Source: Burkholderiales bacterium (lineage in GTDB: Bacteria > Pseudomonadota > Gammaproteobacteria > Burkholderiales > Casimicrobiaceae). From it: a stretch of 64,000 bases of DNA. Numbering within the stretch: position 1 is the first letter of the stretch; every line of letters begins with the position of its first letter. The stretch is from NCBI GenBank assembly GCA_905339295.1, contig CAJPFI010000033.1:1-64000 (forward strand). Direction: 5' to 3'. A program made the position numbers and the translations under genes. The notes below the pieces were generated by a model. The model saw only the letters and a program-made list of their open reading frames with translations. It did not search any database and was not told where the DNA came from. Shown piece after piece: positions 1 through 8,621 of this stretch.

Positions 1-332
1 CGACGACGCAGAGCTGTGACGTCTGCCATCGCATGACTGCGTGGGAGCCGGCGACGTTCAGCCACACCGGCGTGGCGCCGGGCACGTGCGCGACCTGCCA
101 CAACGGCTCGACCGCCAGGGGCAAGCCGTCGAATCACCTGCCGACGACGCAAAGCTGCGACGCTTGCCACAAGACGACGACCTGGGACGCATCGTTCTCG
201 CACACAAGCGTCGTGCCCGGAACCTGTGCCACCTGTCACAACGGCGTCTACGCCAAGGGCAAGCCGCGGGAGCACCCGGTGACGACCCAGTCCTGCGACG
301 CATGTCACACGACGCGCACGTGGGACCGGTAG
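1..332 (+). CDS. Multiheme c-type cytochrome, repeat-built (C-terminal end only)
   Basis: The reading frame is already open at the window edge and ends at a TAG at 330-332. About 109 residues are visible, with five CxxCH heme-binding motifs (CDVCH, CATCH, CDACH, CATCH, CDACH). They sit in a tandem unit of about 43 residues that alternates a TTQSCD-CH half with a TCATCHNG--A-GKP half. Such units are known from large periplasmic or extracellular multiheme cytochromes that carry electrons. The ATG at 33 lies inside a repeat, so it is not the start. The next gene downstream is an outer-membrane-type protein, which suggests an envelope electron-transfer role. The full length and any anchor are outside the window. 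Confidence 0.85.
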   Translation, partial: TTQSCDVCHRMTAWEPATFSHTGVAPGTCATCHNGSTARGKPSNHLPTTQSCDACHKTTTWDASFSHTSVVPGTCATCHNGVYAKGKPREHPVTTQSCDACHTTRTWDR

Positions 333-369
333 CCGGATCTCGAACGAATCACCAAGGGGAGCGGGGAAG

Positions 370-2505
370 ATGAAGGAGAAGCGTGCCGGATGGGGAAGCC
401 GGATGGCAGTCGCGTCGCTGGCGGCGCTCGCGTGCATGGCGGCGGGCGCACAGGTGCTCGACCGGGTCGAGGTGACGGCGGAGGGAACCAACGCCGTCGT
501 GAGGATCCGGTTCAACGCGCTGATCCAGTACCTGCGGCATGCCCCGCAGACGCGGGGGCAGTCGATCCAGGCCTTCTTCCAGATCGCCGCGTCCGACGAG
601 TCGACTGCGTCCGTCGTCGAGGAGGAGCGGAGGCCGCCGGCCAACGACCTCGTGCCCCGGATGCGCGTCGTCTATCCGTCGCAGGCGCCGTCGCTGCAAC
701 GGCGCATCGACATCGTGTTCGACTCGCCGGTCGAGTTCCGCCTTCGCCCGGAGGACACGCGCACGCTCGTGCTGCTGATCGCGCTCACGCCGGAGCAGAT
801 CGAGCGCCTGAGGCCGGCGAAGCCGGCGGGCGTCGAGCTGCCGCCGTCGACGGTCACCGTCGCACCGGTGACGGACGTCGACCGCGAAGCGGAGACGCAG
901 ATGAAGGCCGCGCGCGAGGCGATGGCCGCAGGCGCGTTCGACAAGGCGACGGTCGCGTTCAACCGCGTTCTCAACCTGCCGCCGAACGCGTACTCGCAGG
1001 AGGCCCAGGAGCTGATCGGGTTCGCGCGCGAGAAGGATGGCGACCCCGCCCGGGCGCGCGCCGAGTACGAGCTCTACCTCAGGCTCTTTCCGGACTCGCC
1101 GGCCGCGCCGCGCATCCGCGACAGGCTGACCGCGCTCGCCGCGGCGCCGGCCGCGCCGCGCGTGCCGACGCGCCCGCCCCAGACCACGTTCTGGGGAAGC
1201 CTCGCGCAGACCTACTATGGCGGGAAGTCCAACGGCCAGCTCACGACCATCACGGTCACGCCTGCGACCAATGCGACGACCATCGACACGGTCAAGCTGG
1301 CATCGGAAGACCAGTCGCTGCTCGTGAACAACGTCGACGCCACGGTGCGTTACCGCGATTCCCACTGGGACAACCGGGCGGTCGTGCGCAACCAGTACAA
1401 CGCCAACTTCCTCGGCGGCAAGGACGACGACAACAAGCTCAACTCGCTCTACGCCGAAGCCCGCTACCTGCCCGATCGGCTGTTCGCGCGCATCGGTCGG
1501 CAGTCCGCGACGAGCAACGGCGTGCTCGGCCGCTACGACGGCGCGGTCGGCTCCTGGGGCTTCACGCCGAACGCGCGCGTCGCGGCCGTGCTCGGGCGAC
1601 CGGTCGACCCGTTCGCCGGCATTGACAAGACGTTCTACGGCGGGGCGCTGGAGTACGACCTGCCGGGCGCCGCCGCCGGCGGCAGCGTGTTCGCGATCCG
1701 GCAGGTGGTCAAGGGCGAGACCGACCGCGTGGGGATCGGTGGCGAGGCACGCTATTTCGACCCGCAGGCGACCGCGTACGGACTCGTCGACTACGACCCG
1801 GACTTCCACGCGGTCAACATCGCGATGGCGCAGGGGACGTTCCAGTGGTCGACGCGCACCACGCTCAACCTGCTCGCCGACTACCGGCGCACGCCCACGT
1901 TGCAACTCACCAACGCGATCGTCGCCGATCCGTCGGTCTCGCTCGACGACCTGCTGAGGGACAGGGGGCTCGGCGGGACGCGCGACCAGGCGAAGGCGCT
2001 CACGCCGATTTCACGCGTGTTCCTCGTGGGCGTCACGCAGCAGTTCGGACCGCGCTGGCAGGGAGGCCTCGACGTGCGCTGGTCGAGCCTGACGGGCACG
2101 CCCGCCGTCGGTCTGCTGCCCGAAACGCCGGGGACCGGCCGCATCATGACCTACACGGTGCAGGTGATCGGCAACGGGCTCACGACGATGCAGGACATCC
2201 TCGTTCTGGGCGGGGCGATCCTGCGCGGCAGGACCGCCGACGCCGAGCAGGTGAGCGCGACCTGGCGCTTCTCGCCGCGCGAGATGTTCATCGTCGAGCC
2301 CGCGATCCGCTGGTACCGCCAGGAGGACTCGACCGGATTGCGCCTCACGCGCACGACGCCCAGCCTCAAGGTCAGCTGGCGCATCCGCGACCGCGTCGTG
2401 CTCGAGGCCGAAGGCGACTTCGAGCGGTCGCACAGCGTGGGACCGACGATCAACGAGGACGTCGACCGGATCTACTTCTACGCTGGGTGGCGATGGGACT
2501 TCTGA
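370..2505 (+). CDS. Outer-membrane TPR / beta-barrel protein
   Basis: The 711-residue protein has a Sec signal peptide (hydrophobic stretch about residues 12-26, ending in AAGAQ). A region of about 130 residues follows, then a short TPR-like helical segment at about residues 175-255. The remaining 430 residues are rich in alternating aromatic/polar strands and end in WRWDF, the terminal phenylalanine typical of outer-membrane beta-barrels. A GGGGAAG ribosome site precedes the ATG. It starts 37 bases after the multiheme cytochrome, so the two are probably cotranscribed. A barrel next to a multiheme cytochrome recalls porin-cytochrome conduits, but I cannot assign the barrel to a named family. 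Confidence 0.75.
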   Translation: MKEKRAGWGSRMAVASLAALACMAAGAQVLDRVEVTAEGTNAVVRIRFNALIQYLRHAPQTRGQSIQAFFQIAASDESTASVVEEERRPPANDLVPRMRVVYPSQAPSLQRRIDIVFDSPVEFRLRPEDTRTLVLLIALTPEQIERLRPAKPAGVELPPSTVTVAPVTDVDREAETQMKAAREAMAAGAFDKATVAFNRVLNLPPNAYSQEAQELIGFAREKDGDPARARAEYELYLRLFPDSPAAPRIRDRLTALAAAPAAPRVPTRPPQTTFWGSLAQTYYGGKSNGQLTTITVTPATNATTIDTVKLASEDQSLLVNNVDATVRYRDSHWDNRAVVRNQYNANFLGGKDDDNKLNSLYAEARYLPDRLFARIGRQSATSNGVLGRYDGAVGSWGFTPNARVAAVLGRPVDPFAGIDKTFYGGALEYDLPGAAAGGSVFAIRQVVKGETDRVGIGGEARYFDPQATAYGLVDYDPDFHAVNIAMAQGTFQWSTRTTLNLLADYRRTPTLQLTNAIVADPSVSLDDLLRDRGLGGTRDQAKALTPISRVFLVGVTQQFGPRWQGGLDVRWSSLTGTPAVGLLPETPGTGRIMTYTVQVIGNGLTTMQDILVLGGAILRGRTADAEQVSATWRFSPREMFIVEPAIRWYRQEDSTGLRLTRTTPSLKVSWRIRDRVVLEAEGDFERSHSVGPTINEDVDRIYFYAGWRWDF

Positions 2506-2945
2506 GCGGCGGCGACGTGGAGCTGCGCCTGTCGCGGCGCGCGCTCGCGCTGGCACTGGTCGCGGCGGCGAGCATCGCCGCGTTCGTCATCGGCATGCGA
2601 TGGGCCATCGAGTCCGCCCCGGCCCCCGCGCTCGATTCACGGCCGGTCTCGGTCCCGGCCGCAGCGCAATCGGCTCCTGCCGTGGCATCGCCCCGCGCAA
2701 ACGCCGGCGGCGCGTCGCCGGCGCTTCCGGGCCTCGAGGTGATGGTCGATCGATTGGAGGCCAAGGTACGCGCCGGGAGCGGGACCGCCGACCAGTGGCT
2801 GCTGCTGGGCCAGACCTACCGGGAGCTCGGGCGCGATGCCGACGCGCTGGCGGCATTCGAGCGCGCGTCGGCGCTCGACCCCGCCAACGCGACGGCGCGC
2901 GCCGAACGCGACCGGGCGCGGGGAACGGGCCGGGCCGGGGGCTAG
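2493..2945 (+). CDS. Membrane-anchored TPR protein
   Basis: The start ATG at 2493 overlaps the end of the upstream barrel gene by 13 bases, which implies translational coupling. The product of 150 residues has one N-terminal transmembrane helix (about residues 17-35), then an Ala/Pro/Ser-rich linker. A C-terminal TPR pair (about 90-145) contains the typical WLLLGQTYRELGR and A--AFERASALDPANA patterns. The C-terminal part resembles the TPR domain of CcmH/NrfG-type cytochrome c assembly proteins. That would fit the neighbouring cytochrome but is only an inference. It probably works in the periplasm, tethered to the inner membrane. Confidence 0.7.
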   Translation: MGLLSGGDVELRLSRRALALALVAAASIAAFVIGMRWAIESAPAPALDSRPVSVPAAAQSAPAVASPRANAGGASPALPGLEVMVDRLEAKVRAGSGTADQWLLLGQTYRELGRDADALAAFERASALDPANATARAERDRARGTGRAGG

Positions 2946-3004
2946 CGGCCCGGTCCGCAGCCAGCGCCCCGTTTCCCGGCTGCGCGAACGCGCGTCGGAA
3001 GGCG

Positions 3005-3664
3005 CTAGAGGGAGAGGATCAGCGCGCGCACGCCGTTCCAGACGATCTGCACACCGACGCACAGCAGGATGAACGCCGACAGGCGCGTCACGATCACGGT
3101 CCCGGTCGTGCCGAGCCTGCGCAGGACGGCGTCGGCCTTCGCGTAGACGAGGTAGACGACGAGCGCGACGACCGCGAGGCCCAGCGCGTGCGCGACGAGC
3201 GTGATCGCGAGCGCCCGCGCGTCTTCGGGCGGATTGGCGCCCAGCGTGATCGCGACCGAGATCGATCCCGGCCCGACGGTGAGCGGCATCGTGAGCGGAT
3301 AGAACGCGCGCGCCCCCAGGTCGTCGGGGGTGGGTGCCGCCGCGGCGTCGCGCCGTTCGGCCAGGTTCTCCTGCGAGAGCAGCGTCCAGCCGAGCACGCT
3401 CACGACCAGCCCGCCGGCGACCTGCACGACCGGGATCGACAGCCCGAAGAAGTCGAGCACGTAGGCGCCGATCAGCGCGGAGGCGAGCAGCAGCGCGAAG
3501 CCGTAGCGGGCCACGCGCATCGCCGTCCGGCGCCGGTCCTCCTGCGTGAGATCGGCGGTGCGTGCGAGGAACACCGACGCGCAGGCGACCGGATTGACGA
3601 TCGGGAGCAGCGCCGCGATCGCGAGCAGCATCGTCTCCACGAACTGGCGGGCATCGGCGATCAT
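3005..3664 (-). CDS. MarC family integral membrane protein
   Basis: The 219-residue protein has about six hydrophobic segments. It shows the MarC/YhgN family features LLPIVNP near residue 20 and ALLLASALIGAYVLDFFG around residue 60, with later segments ending in GVQIVWNGV. Family members are inner-membrane proteins of unknown transport function; the old link to multiple antibiotic resistance was not confirmed. The ATG at 3664 is the first in frame; an internal Met at residue 12 is a possible alternative. It is transcribed divergently from rlmB and faces the TPR gene tail to tail. Confidence 0.85.
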   Translation of the reverse strand: MIADARQFVETMLLAIAALLPIVNPVACASVFLARTADLTQEDRRRTAMRVARYGFALLLASALIGAYVLDFFGLSIPVVQVAGGLVVSVLGWTLLSQENLAERRDAAAAPTPDDLGARAFYPLTMPLTVGPGSISVAITLGANPPEDARALAITLVAHALGLAVVALVVYLVYAKADAVLRRLGTTGTVIVTRLSAFILLCVGVQIVWNGVRALILSL

Positions 3665-3698
3665 CGGCGGGGCACGGGCGCGAAAGCGCGGCTACACT

Positions 3699-3722
3699 AG
3701 CGAACGATCCCGCGGGTTCGCT
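3699..3722. promoter_or_regulatory. Inverted repeat in the marC-like/rlmB divergent promoter region
   Basis: A perfect 7-bp inverted repeat, AGCGAAC and GTTCGCT, is separated by 10 bases. It sits directly after a TACACT sequence (3693-3698) that could be a -10 box for rlmB. It may be an operator or a small 5' UTR hairpin. No -35 box is obvious. Confidence 0.3.
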
Positions 3723-3779
3723 CGATCCGAGCTTCCGGGACCGCACACTAGCATGAACCCACGACCGCCACGGGCCGGC

Positions 3780-4520
3780 ATGACCCGGCGCATCCTCTTC
3801 GGCTTCCACGCGGTCACCTCGCGCCTGCGCGTCCAGCCGTCGAGCGTTCAGGGCGTCTATGCGGCGACCGGGCGGCACGACGCGCGGATGCGCGACCTCG
3901 CGTCGCGGGCGGCGGCGGCGGGGATCGCGGTGCACGCGGCCGACGACGCGCGGCTGCGCGAGCTAGCCGGCAACGACCGCCACCAGGGCGTCGTGGCGCT
4001 GGTGGACGACGTGCACCCGCACGTGACGCTCGACGACGTGCTCGAGTCGCTCTCCGAGCCGGCGCTGGTGCTCGTGCTCGACGGCGTGACCGACCCGCAC
4101 AACCTCGGTGCCTGCCTCCGAAACGCCGACGCGTTCGGCGCGCAGGCGGTGGTCGTGCCGAAGGACCGCGCCGTCGGCGTCAATGCGACGGTCGCCAAGG
4201 CCGCGAGCGGCGCCGCCGACACGGTGCCGGTGATCACGGTGACCAACCTCGCGCGCACGATCGCCGCGCTCAAGGACCGCGGCGTGTGGGTGCTCGGCGC
4301 GGACAGCGGCGGCGAGAGCCTCGTCGAGGCGGACCTCTCCGGCCCGGTGGCTTGGGTGCTGGGCGCCGAAGGGCAGGGACTGCGCCGCCTGACACGCGAA
4401 TCCTGCGACCGCATCGTGGGCATTCCTCTCGTCGGGACGGTCGAGTCGCTCAACGTGTCGGTCGCCGCCGGCATCTGCCTCTACGCGACGCGCGCGGCGC
4501 GCCTCCGGGCGACGCGTTGA
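3780..4520 (+). CDS. rlmB: 23S rRNA (guanosine-2'-O)-methyltransferase RlmB
   Basis: This SPOUT-fold enzyme methylates the ribose of 23S rRNA G2251 using S-adenosylmethionine. The ATG at 3780 gives 246 residues, close to the 243 of the E. coli protein, and puts ILFGFHAV where the family has its MIYGIHAV start. An in-frame ATG at 3753 would add nine residues. The N-terminal substrate-binding domain includes the NDRHQGVVA motif. The knotted C-terminal domain shows DGVTDPHNLGACLRNADAFGA (motif 1, about residues 105-125), LGAEGQGLRRL (motif 2) and SLNVSVAAGI (motif 3). It appears monocistronic, upstream of the peptide transporter operon. Confidence 0.95.
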   Translation: MTRRILFGFHAVTSRLRVQPSSVQGVYAATGRHDARMRDLASRAAAAGIAVHAADDARLRELAGNDRHQGVVALVDDVHPHVTLDDVLESLSEPALVLVLDGVTDPHNLGACLRNADAFGAQAVVVPKDRAVGVNATVAKAASGAADTVPVITVTNLARTIAALKDRGVWVLGADSGGESLVEADLSGPVAWVLGAEGQGLRRLTRESCDRIVGIPLVGTVESLNVSVAAGICLYATRAARLRATR

Positions 4521-4591
4521 GCCCGCGACGCCTTTCGGGCATGATCCGCCGGTTTCACGCCCACCGACTTTTCGTCCTCGAAGGAGCCGCC

Positions 4592-6181
4592 ATGGGTCAT
4601 CCCGGAATCGCCGCCACGGTCGCCACCGTCGCCGCCGTCCTGGCTCTCGCCGCCGCCCCCGTCGCCGGCAAGACGCTGCGCTGGACGAGCCAGGGTGACA
4701 TCCTGACGTTCGACCCGATGGCGCAGAACGAGAGCCTCAACAACACGTTTTCCGACTACGTGTACGAGGGCCTCGTCCGCTACAACAAGCAGTTCGTGCC
4801 GGAGCCGGCGCTCGCCACGTCGTGGACGCGCCTGGACGCGTCGACCTGGCGCTTCGCCCTGCGCCGCAACGTGAAGTTCCACGACGGTGCGCCACTCACC
4901 GCCGACGATGTCGTGTTCTCGTTCGAGCGCATCCTGAAGCCGGCCTCGAACATGAAGGTCTACGCGCAGGGGGTGAAGGAGGTGAGGAAGGTCGACGACT
5001 ACACGGTCGACGTCGTCACCGACGGGCCGAACCCGGTCCTGCTGCGCCAGTTCGTCGACGCGAAGATCATGAACAAGGCGTGGGCGGTGAAGAACAACGT
5101 GGTCAACCCGCAGAACTACGCGCAGAAGGAGGAGAGCTTCGCCGCGCGCAACACCAACGGCACCGGGCCGTTCATGCTGAAGTCGCGCGAGCCGGACGTG
5201 AGGACGGTGCTCGTCGCGAACCCCGGCTGGTGGGACCGGCTCGAGGGGAACCTGACCGAGATCGTGTACCTGCCGATCAAGGCCGACGCCACGCGCGCGG
5301 CCGCGCTGGTGTCCGGCGAGGTCGACCTCGTGCTCGACCCGCCGACGCAGGACATCCCGCGCCTGCGCCAGAACGCGCAGGTGAAGATCGTCGACGGCAG
5401 CGAGACGAGGATCATCTTCCTCGGCTTCGACCAGTGGCGCGACGAGACGCCGTACGCGAGCGTGAAGGGGAAGAACCCGTTCAAGGACAAGCGCGTCCGG
5501 CAGGCGCTCTACCAGGCGATCGACGTCGAGGCGATCAAGCGCGCGACGATGCGCGGGCTGTCGGTGACCACCGGCTCGATGATCGCGCCGCAGGTGAGTG
5601 GCTACACCGAGGACACGAGCAGGCGCCTGCCGTTCGACTCGGCGGCGGCGCGCAGGCTCCTCGCCGACGCGGGCTACGGCGACGGGCTCGAGTTCACGCT
5701 CGACTGCCCGAACAACCGCTACATCAACGACGAGGAGATCTGCCAGGCGATCGTCGCGATGTGGGCGCGCATCGGCGTCAGGGCGAGGCTGAACGCGATG
5801 CCGCGGGCGACCTACTTCCAGAAGATCCAGAAGTTCGACACGAGCGCCTACCTGCTCGGCTGGGCGACGGCGACGTTCGACGCGCTCTACACGCTGCAGA
5901 GCCTGATCCACTCGGTCGACCCGAAAGGCGGCGCCGACGGGAACTTCAACCTGGGCAAGTACTCGAATCCGAAGGCGGACGAGCTGATCGGCCGCATCAA
6001 GACCGAGGTCGACGACGCGAGGCGCAACGCGATGATCCGCGAAGTGCTGCAGATCCATGCCGCCGACATCGGCCACATCCCGCTGCACCAGCAGGTGATC
6101 CCGTGGGCGATGCGCTCGAACGTGTCGGCGTACCACCGCGCCGACAACCGGCTCGACGCGCGATGGATCCGGATTGACTGA
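4592..6181 (+). CDS. ABC transporter substrate-binding protein, peptide/nickel family 5
   Basis: The 529-residue periplasmic solute-binding protein has a signal peptide ending around APVAGK (residue 27). The mature start KTLRWTSQGDILTFDP and the motifs FHDGAPLTADDVVFSFERIL and KDKRVRQALYQAID are hallmarks of the SBP_bac_5 family, which binds di- or oligopeptides, nickel or related ligands. AAGGAG at 4581-4586 is a strong ribosome site for this ATG. It is the first gene of an operon encoding a full DppABCDF-like importer. The ligand cannot be read from sequence, but the peptidase-like genes in the operon favour peptides or acylated amino acids. Confidence 0.9.
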   Translation: MGHPGIAATVATVAAVLALAAAPVAGKTLRWTSQGDILTFDPMAQNESLNNTFSDYVYEGLVRYNKQFVPEPALATSWTRLDASTWRFALRRNVKFHDGAPLTADDVVFSFERILKPASNMKVYAQGVKEVRKVDDYTVDVVTDGPNPVLLRQFVDAKIMNKAWAVKNNVVNPQNYAQKEESFAARNTNGTGPFMLKSREPDVRTVLVANPGWWDRLEGNLTEIVYLPIKADATRAAALVSGEVDLVLDPPTQDIPRLRQNAQVKIVDGSETRIIFLGFDQWRDETPYASVKGKNPFKDKRVRQALYQAIDVEAIKRATMRGLSVTTGSMIAPQVSGYTEDTSRRLPFDSAAARRLLADAGYGDGLEFTLDCPNNRYINDEEICQAIVAMWARIGVRARLNAMPRATYFQKIQKFDTSAYLLGWATATFDALYTLQSLIHSVDPKGGADGNFNLGKYSNPKADELIGRIKTEVDDARRNAMIREVLQIHAADIGHIPLHQQVIPWAMRSNVSAYHRADNRLDARWIRID

Positions 6182-6265
6182 CAGGGGAGGGCGGACCACG
6201 GTTCCTGCACCGCATGCGGCGGAGCCACCGGGCGTGACGATCGCGGTCCGCCGGCGGGTCGATCC

Positions 6266-7246
6266 TTGATCGCCTTCGTCCTCCGCCGCATCCTGCAGAC
6301 CGTCGCGGTGCTGGGCGTCGTCGCGCTGATCGCTTTCTCGCTGTTCAATTACACGGGCGACCCGATAGCGTTCATGCTGGGCCAGGACGCGACGATGGAA
6401 GATCGTGTCCGCCTGCGCGCGGATCTCGGCCTCGACCAGCCCGCGTACGTGCAGTTCGGCCGCTTCGTCGGCAACGCGCTGCAGGGCGATTTCGGCGTCT
6501 CGCTGCGCCAGGGCCGCAAGGTATCGACCCTGCTGCGCGAGCGCCTGCCGGCGACGCTCGAGCTGTCGTTCGCGGCGGCGCTGATCGCGCTCCTCGCCGG
6601 CATCCCGGCGGGCGTCTACACGGCGTTGCGAAGGCACAGCGTGCTCGCGCACGTGCTGCTCGCGGCGTCGCTGGTCGGCGTGAGCCTGCCCACGTTCCTG
6701 ATCGGGATCCTGCTCATCCTCGTGTTCGCCGTGCAGCTGGGCTGGCTGCCGAGCTTCGGGCGCGGCGAGGTCGTCGCGCTGGGCTGGTGGACGACAGGGC
6801 TGCTGACGCCGAGCGGGCTGAAGTCGCTGATCCTGCCGTCGATCACGCTGGCCCTGTTCCAGGCCACGCTCATCATGCGGCTGGTGCGCGCCGAGATGCT
6901 CGAGGTGCTGCGCACCGACTACATCAAGTTCGCGCGCGCCCGCGGGCTCACCGATCGCGCGATCCATTTCGGCCATGCGCTGAAGAACACGCTGGTGCCG
7001 GTCATCACGATCACCGGCCTTCAGCTGGGCGCGATCATCGCGTTCGCGATCATCACCGAGACCGTGTTCCAGTGGCCCGGCATGGGCCTGCTGTTCATCC
7101 AGGCGGTGACCTTCGCCGACATCCCGGTCATGGCGGCCTACCTGTGCTTCATCGCCGTCGTGTTCGTCCTCCTCAACCTGATCGTCGACCTGCTCTACTA
7201 CGCGGTCGACCCGCGGCTGCGCGTCGAGCGCGTCGTCGGGCACTGA
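6266..7246 (+). CDS. ABC transporter permease, DppB type
   Basis: The 326-residue inner-membrane permease has about six transmembrane segments. It begins with the typical MIAFVLRRILQT of DppB/OppB proteins and uses a TTG start. The cytoplasmic EAA loop that contacts the ATPase is visible around residues 205-235 (EVLRTDYIKFARARGL). GLQLGAIIAFAIITETVFQWPGMG near residue 255 is a family signature. It is the first permease of the importer; the second lies about 2.5 kb downstream, after two hydrolase genes. Confidence 0.92.
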   Translation: MIAFVLRRILQTVAVLGVVALIAFSLFNYTGDPIAFMLGQDATMEDRVRLRADLGLDQPAYVQFGRFVGNALQGDFGVSLRQGRKVSTLLRERLPATLELSFAAALIALLAGIPAGVYTALRRHSVLAHVLLAASLVGVSLPTFLIGILLILVFAVQLGWLPSFGRGEVVALGWWTTGLLTPSGLKSLILPSITLALFQATLIMRLVRAEMLEVLRTDYIKFARARGLTDRAIHFGHALKNTLVPVITITGLQLGAIIAFAIITETVFQWPGMGLLFIQAVTFADIPVMAAYLCFIAVVFVLLNLIVDLLYYAVDPRLRVERVVGH

Positions 7247-7254
7247 GTCCGCCC

Positions 7255-8454
7255 ATGAGCCCTCCGGTCGAGCACATCCGTCGCTGGCACGACGAGTTCG
7301 CGGCGCTGCGCCGCGACCTGCACGCGCACCCGGAGCTCGGCTTCGAGGAGCACCGCACGGCGCGCATCGTCGCCGAGCGGCTCGCCGCGCTGGGGATCGA
7401 GCACCAAACCGGCGTCGGCAGGACCGGCGTCGTCGCCATCGTGCGCGGCCTCACGACGGCGAGCGGCCGCTCGGTCGGCCTGCGCGCGGACATGGATGCG
7501 TTGCCGATGCAGGAGGACAACGCGTTCGCGCACAGGTCGCGCTACGACGGGCGCATGCACGGCTGCGGCCACGACGGCCACACGACGATGCTGCTCGCCG
7601 CCGCGCGCTACCTGGCCGAGACGCGCGCGTTCGACGGCACCGTGACGCTCATCTTCCAGCCGGGCGAGGAGGGCTACGCCGGCGGCCGCGCGATGATCGA
7701 GGACGGGCTGTTCGAGCGCTTCCCGGCCGACCAGGTCTACGCGCTGCACAACTGGCCCGGCCTGGCGGTCGGCAAGATCGCCGTGCGGCCGGGGCCGATG
7801 ATGGCGGCGGCGGACCGCATCACGATCAATATCACCGGCAAGGGCGGCCACGGCGCGCATCCGCACCGGACCATCGATCCGGTGCTGGTGGCGGGGCACC
7901 TCATCACCGCGGCGCAATCGATCGTCGCCCGCACCGTGTCGCCGCTCGACAACGCGGTCGTGAGCCTGTGCGCGATGAACGCCGGCCACCCGGGCGCGAT
8001 GAGCGTGGTCCCGCGCACCGCGCAGCTCGTCGGGACGGTGCGAACGTTCAAGCCGACGGTCCAGGACACGATCCAGGCGAGGCTTGCCGAGATGGTGCCG
8101 TCGATCGCGGCAGCGTTCGGGGCGACGGCGACGCTCGTCTACGAGCGCCTCTACCCGGCGACGATCAACACCACGTTCGAGGCGCAGTTCGCCGCCGACG
8201 TGGCCGGGCGCGTCGTCGGACGCGAGAACGTCGTGCACGATCTCGATCCGTCGATGGGCTCCGAGGATTTCTCGTTCATGCTGCAGCAGCGGCCGGGCGC
8301 CTACGCGCGGCTCGGCCAGGGCGGCACGGGCGGCGGGCCGGCGTGCTTCCTGCACGACAGCCGCTACGACTTCAACGACAGCGTGATTCCGATCGGCGCG
8401 GGCTACCTCGCATCGCTCGCCGAGCGGGCGATGCCGCTCGCGGCACCCGCATGA
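7255..8454 (+). CDS. M20 family amidohydrolase (hippurate hydrolase/aminoacylase type)
   Basis: The 399-residue enzyme carries the M20D metallopeptidase features. These are RRDLHAHPELGFEE near residue 20, GLRADMDALPMQE near 80, the metal-binding MHGCGHDGHTTMLL near 103, the catalytic FQPGEEG near 140, and a lid domain that includes GKGGHGAHPHRT. Such enzymes are cytoplasmic di-zinc or di-manganese hydrolases that remove N-acyl groups from amino acids. The gene starts 8 bases after dppB-like. It probably processes an imported N-acyl amino acid or peptide. The substrate is inferred only from context. Confidence 0.9.
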   Translation: MSPPVEHIRRWHDEFAALRRDLHAHPELGFEEHRTARIVAERLAALGIEHQTGVGRTGVVAIVRGLTTASGRSVGLRADMDALPMQEDNAFAHRSRYDGRMHGCGHDGHTTMLLAAARYLAETRAFDGTVTLIFQPGEEGYAGGRAMIEDGLFERFPADQVYALHNWPGLAVGKIAVRPGPMMAAADRITINITGKGGHGAHPHRTIDPVLVAGHLITAAQSIVARTVSPLDNAVVSLCAMNAGHPGAMSVVPRTAQLVGTVRTFKPTVQDTIQARLAEMVPSIAAAFGATATLVYERLYPATINTTFEAQFAADVAGRVVGRENVVHDLDPSMGSEDFSFMLQQRPGAYARLGQGGTGGGPACFLHDSRYDFNDSVIPIGAGYLASLAERAMPLAAPA

Positions 8455-8621
8455 GCGCCGCGAGGCTGCCCCGAGGTCGGCGCGCTCGCTCGGGCGGAGG
8501 TGCGCGCAGTGCGCGTCGGGGAGGCGTCCGCCGGCCGTCGCGGGGGGATCGCTCCCATCTCCGGGACGTGGCGAGCGGCGTCCGCGCGGCGGCGAGCCCG
8601 GGGACGACCGGCCGATGAGCG
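8451..8621. repeat. Spacer flanked by ATGAGCG direct repeats (copy A)
   Basis: The 157 bases between the M20 and DUF2817 genes are bounded on both sides by ATGAGCG (8451-8457 and 8615-8621). The left copy overlaps the upstream TGA; the right copy is the downstream start. The interior is very GC-rich and ends in CCCGGGGACGA. A second spacer in the same operon (12107-12205) has the same boundaries and a nearly identical right end. This suggests a small element inserted at an ATGA stop/start junction, with a 7-bp target duplication. Confidence 0.5.

Noticed and set aside
349-1905. Long minus-strand open frame opposite the beta-barrel gene (and many similar shadows)
   Set aside because: At about 70% GC, antisense frames of real genes stay open; these are Arg/Ala/Pro-rich, lack motifs and ribosome sites, and overlap well-supported genes completely.
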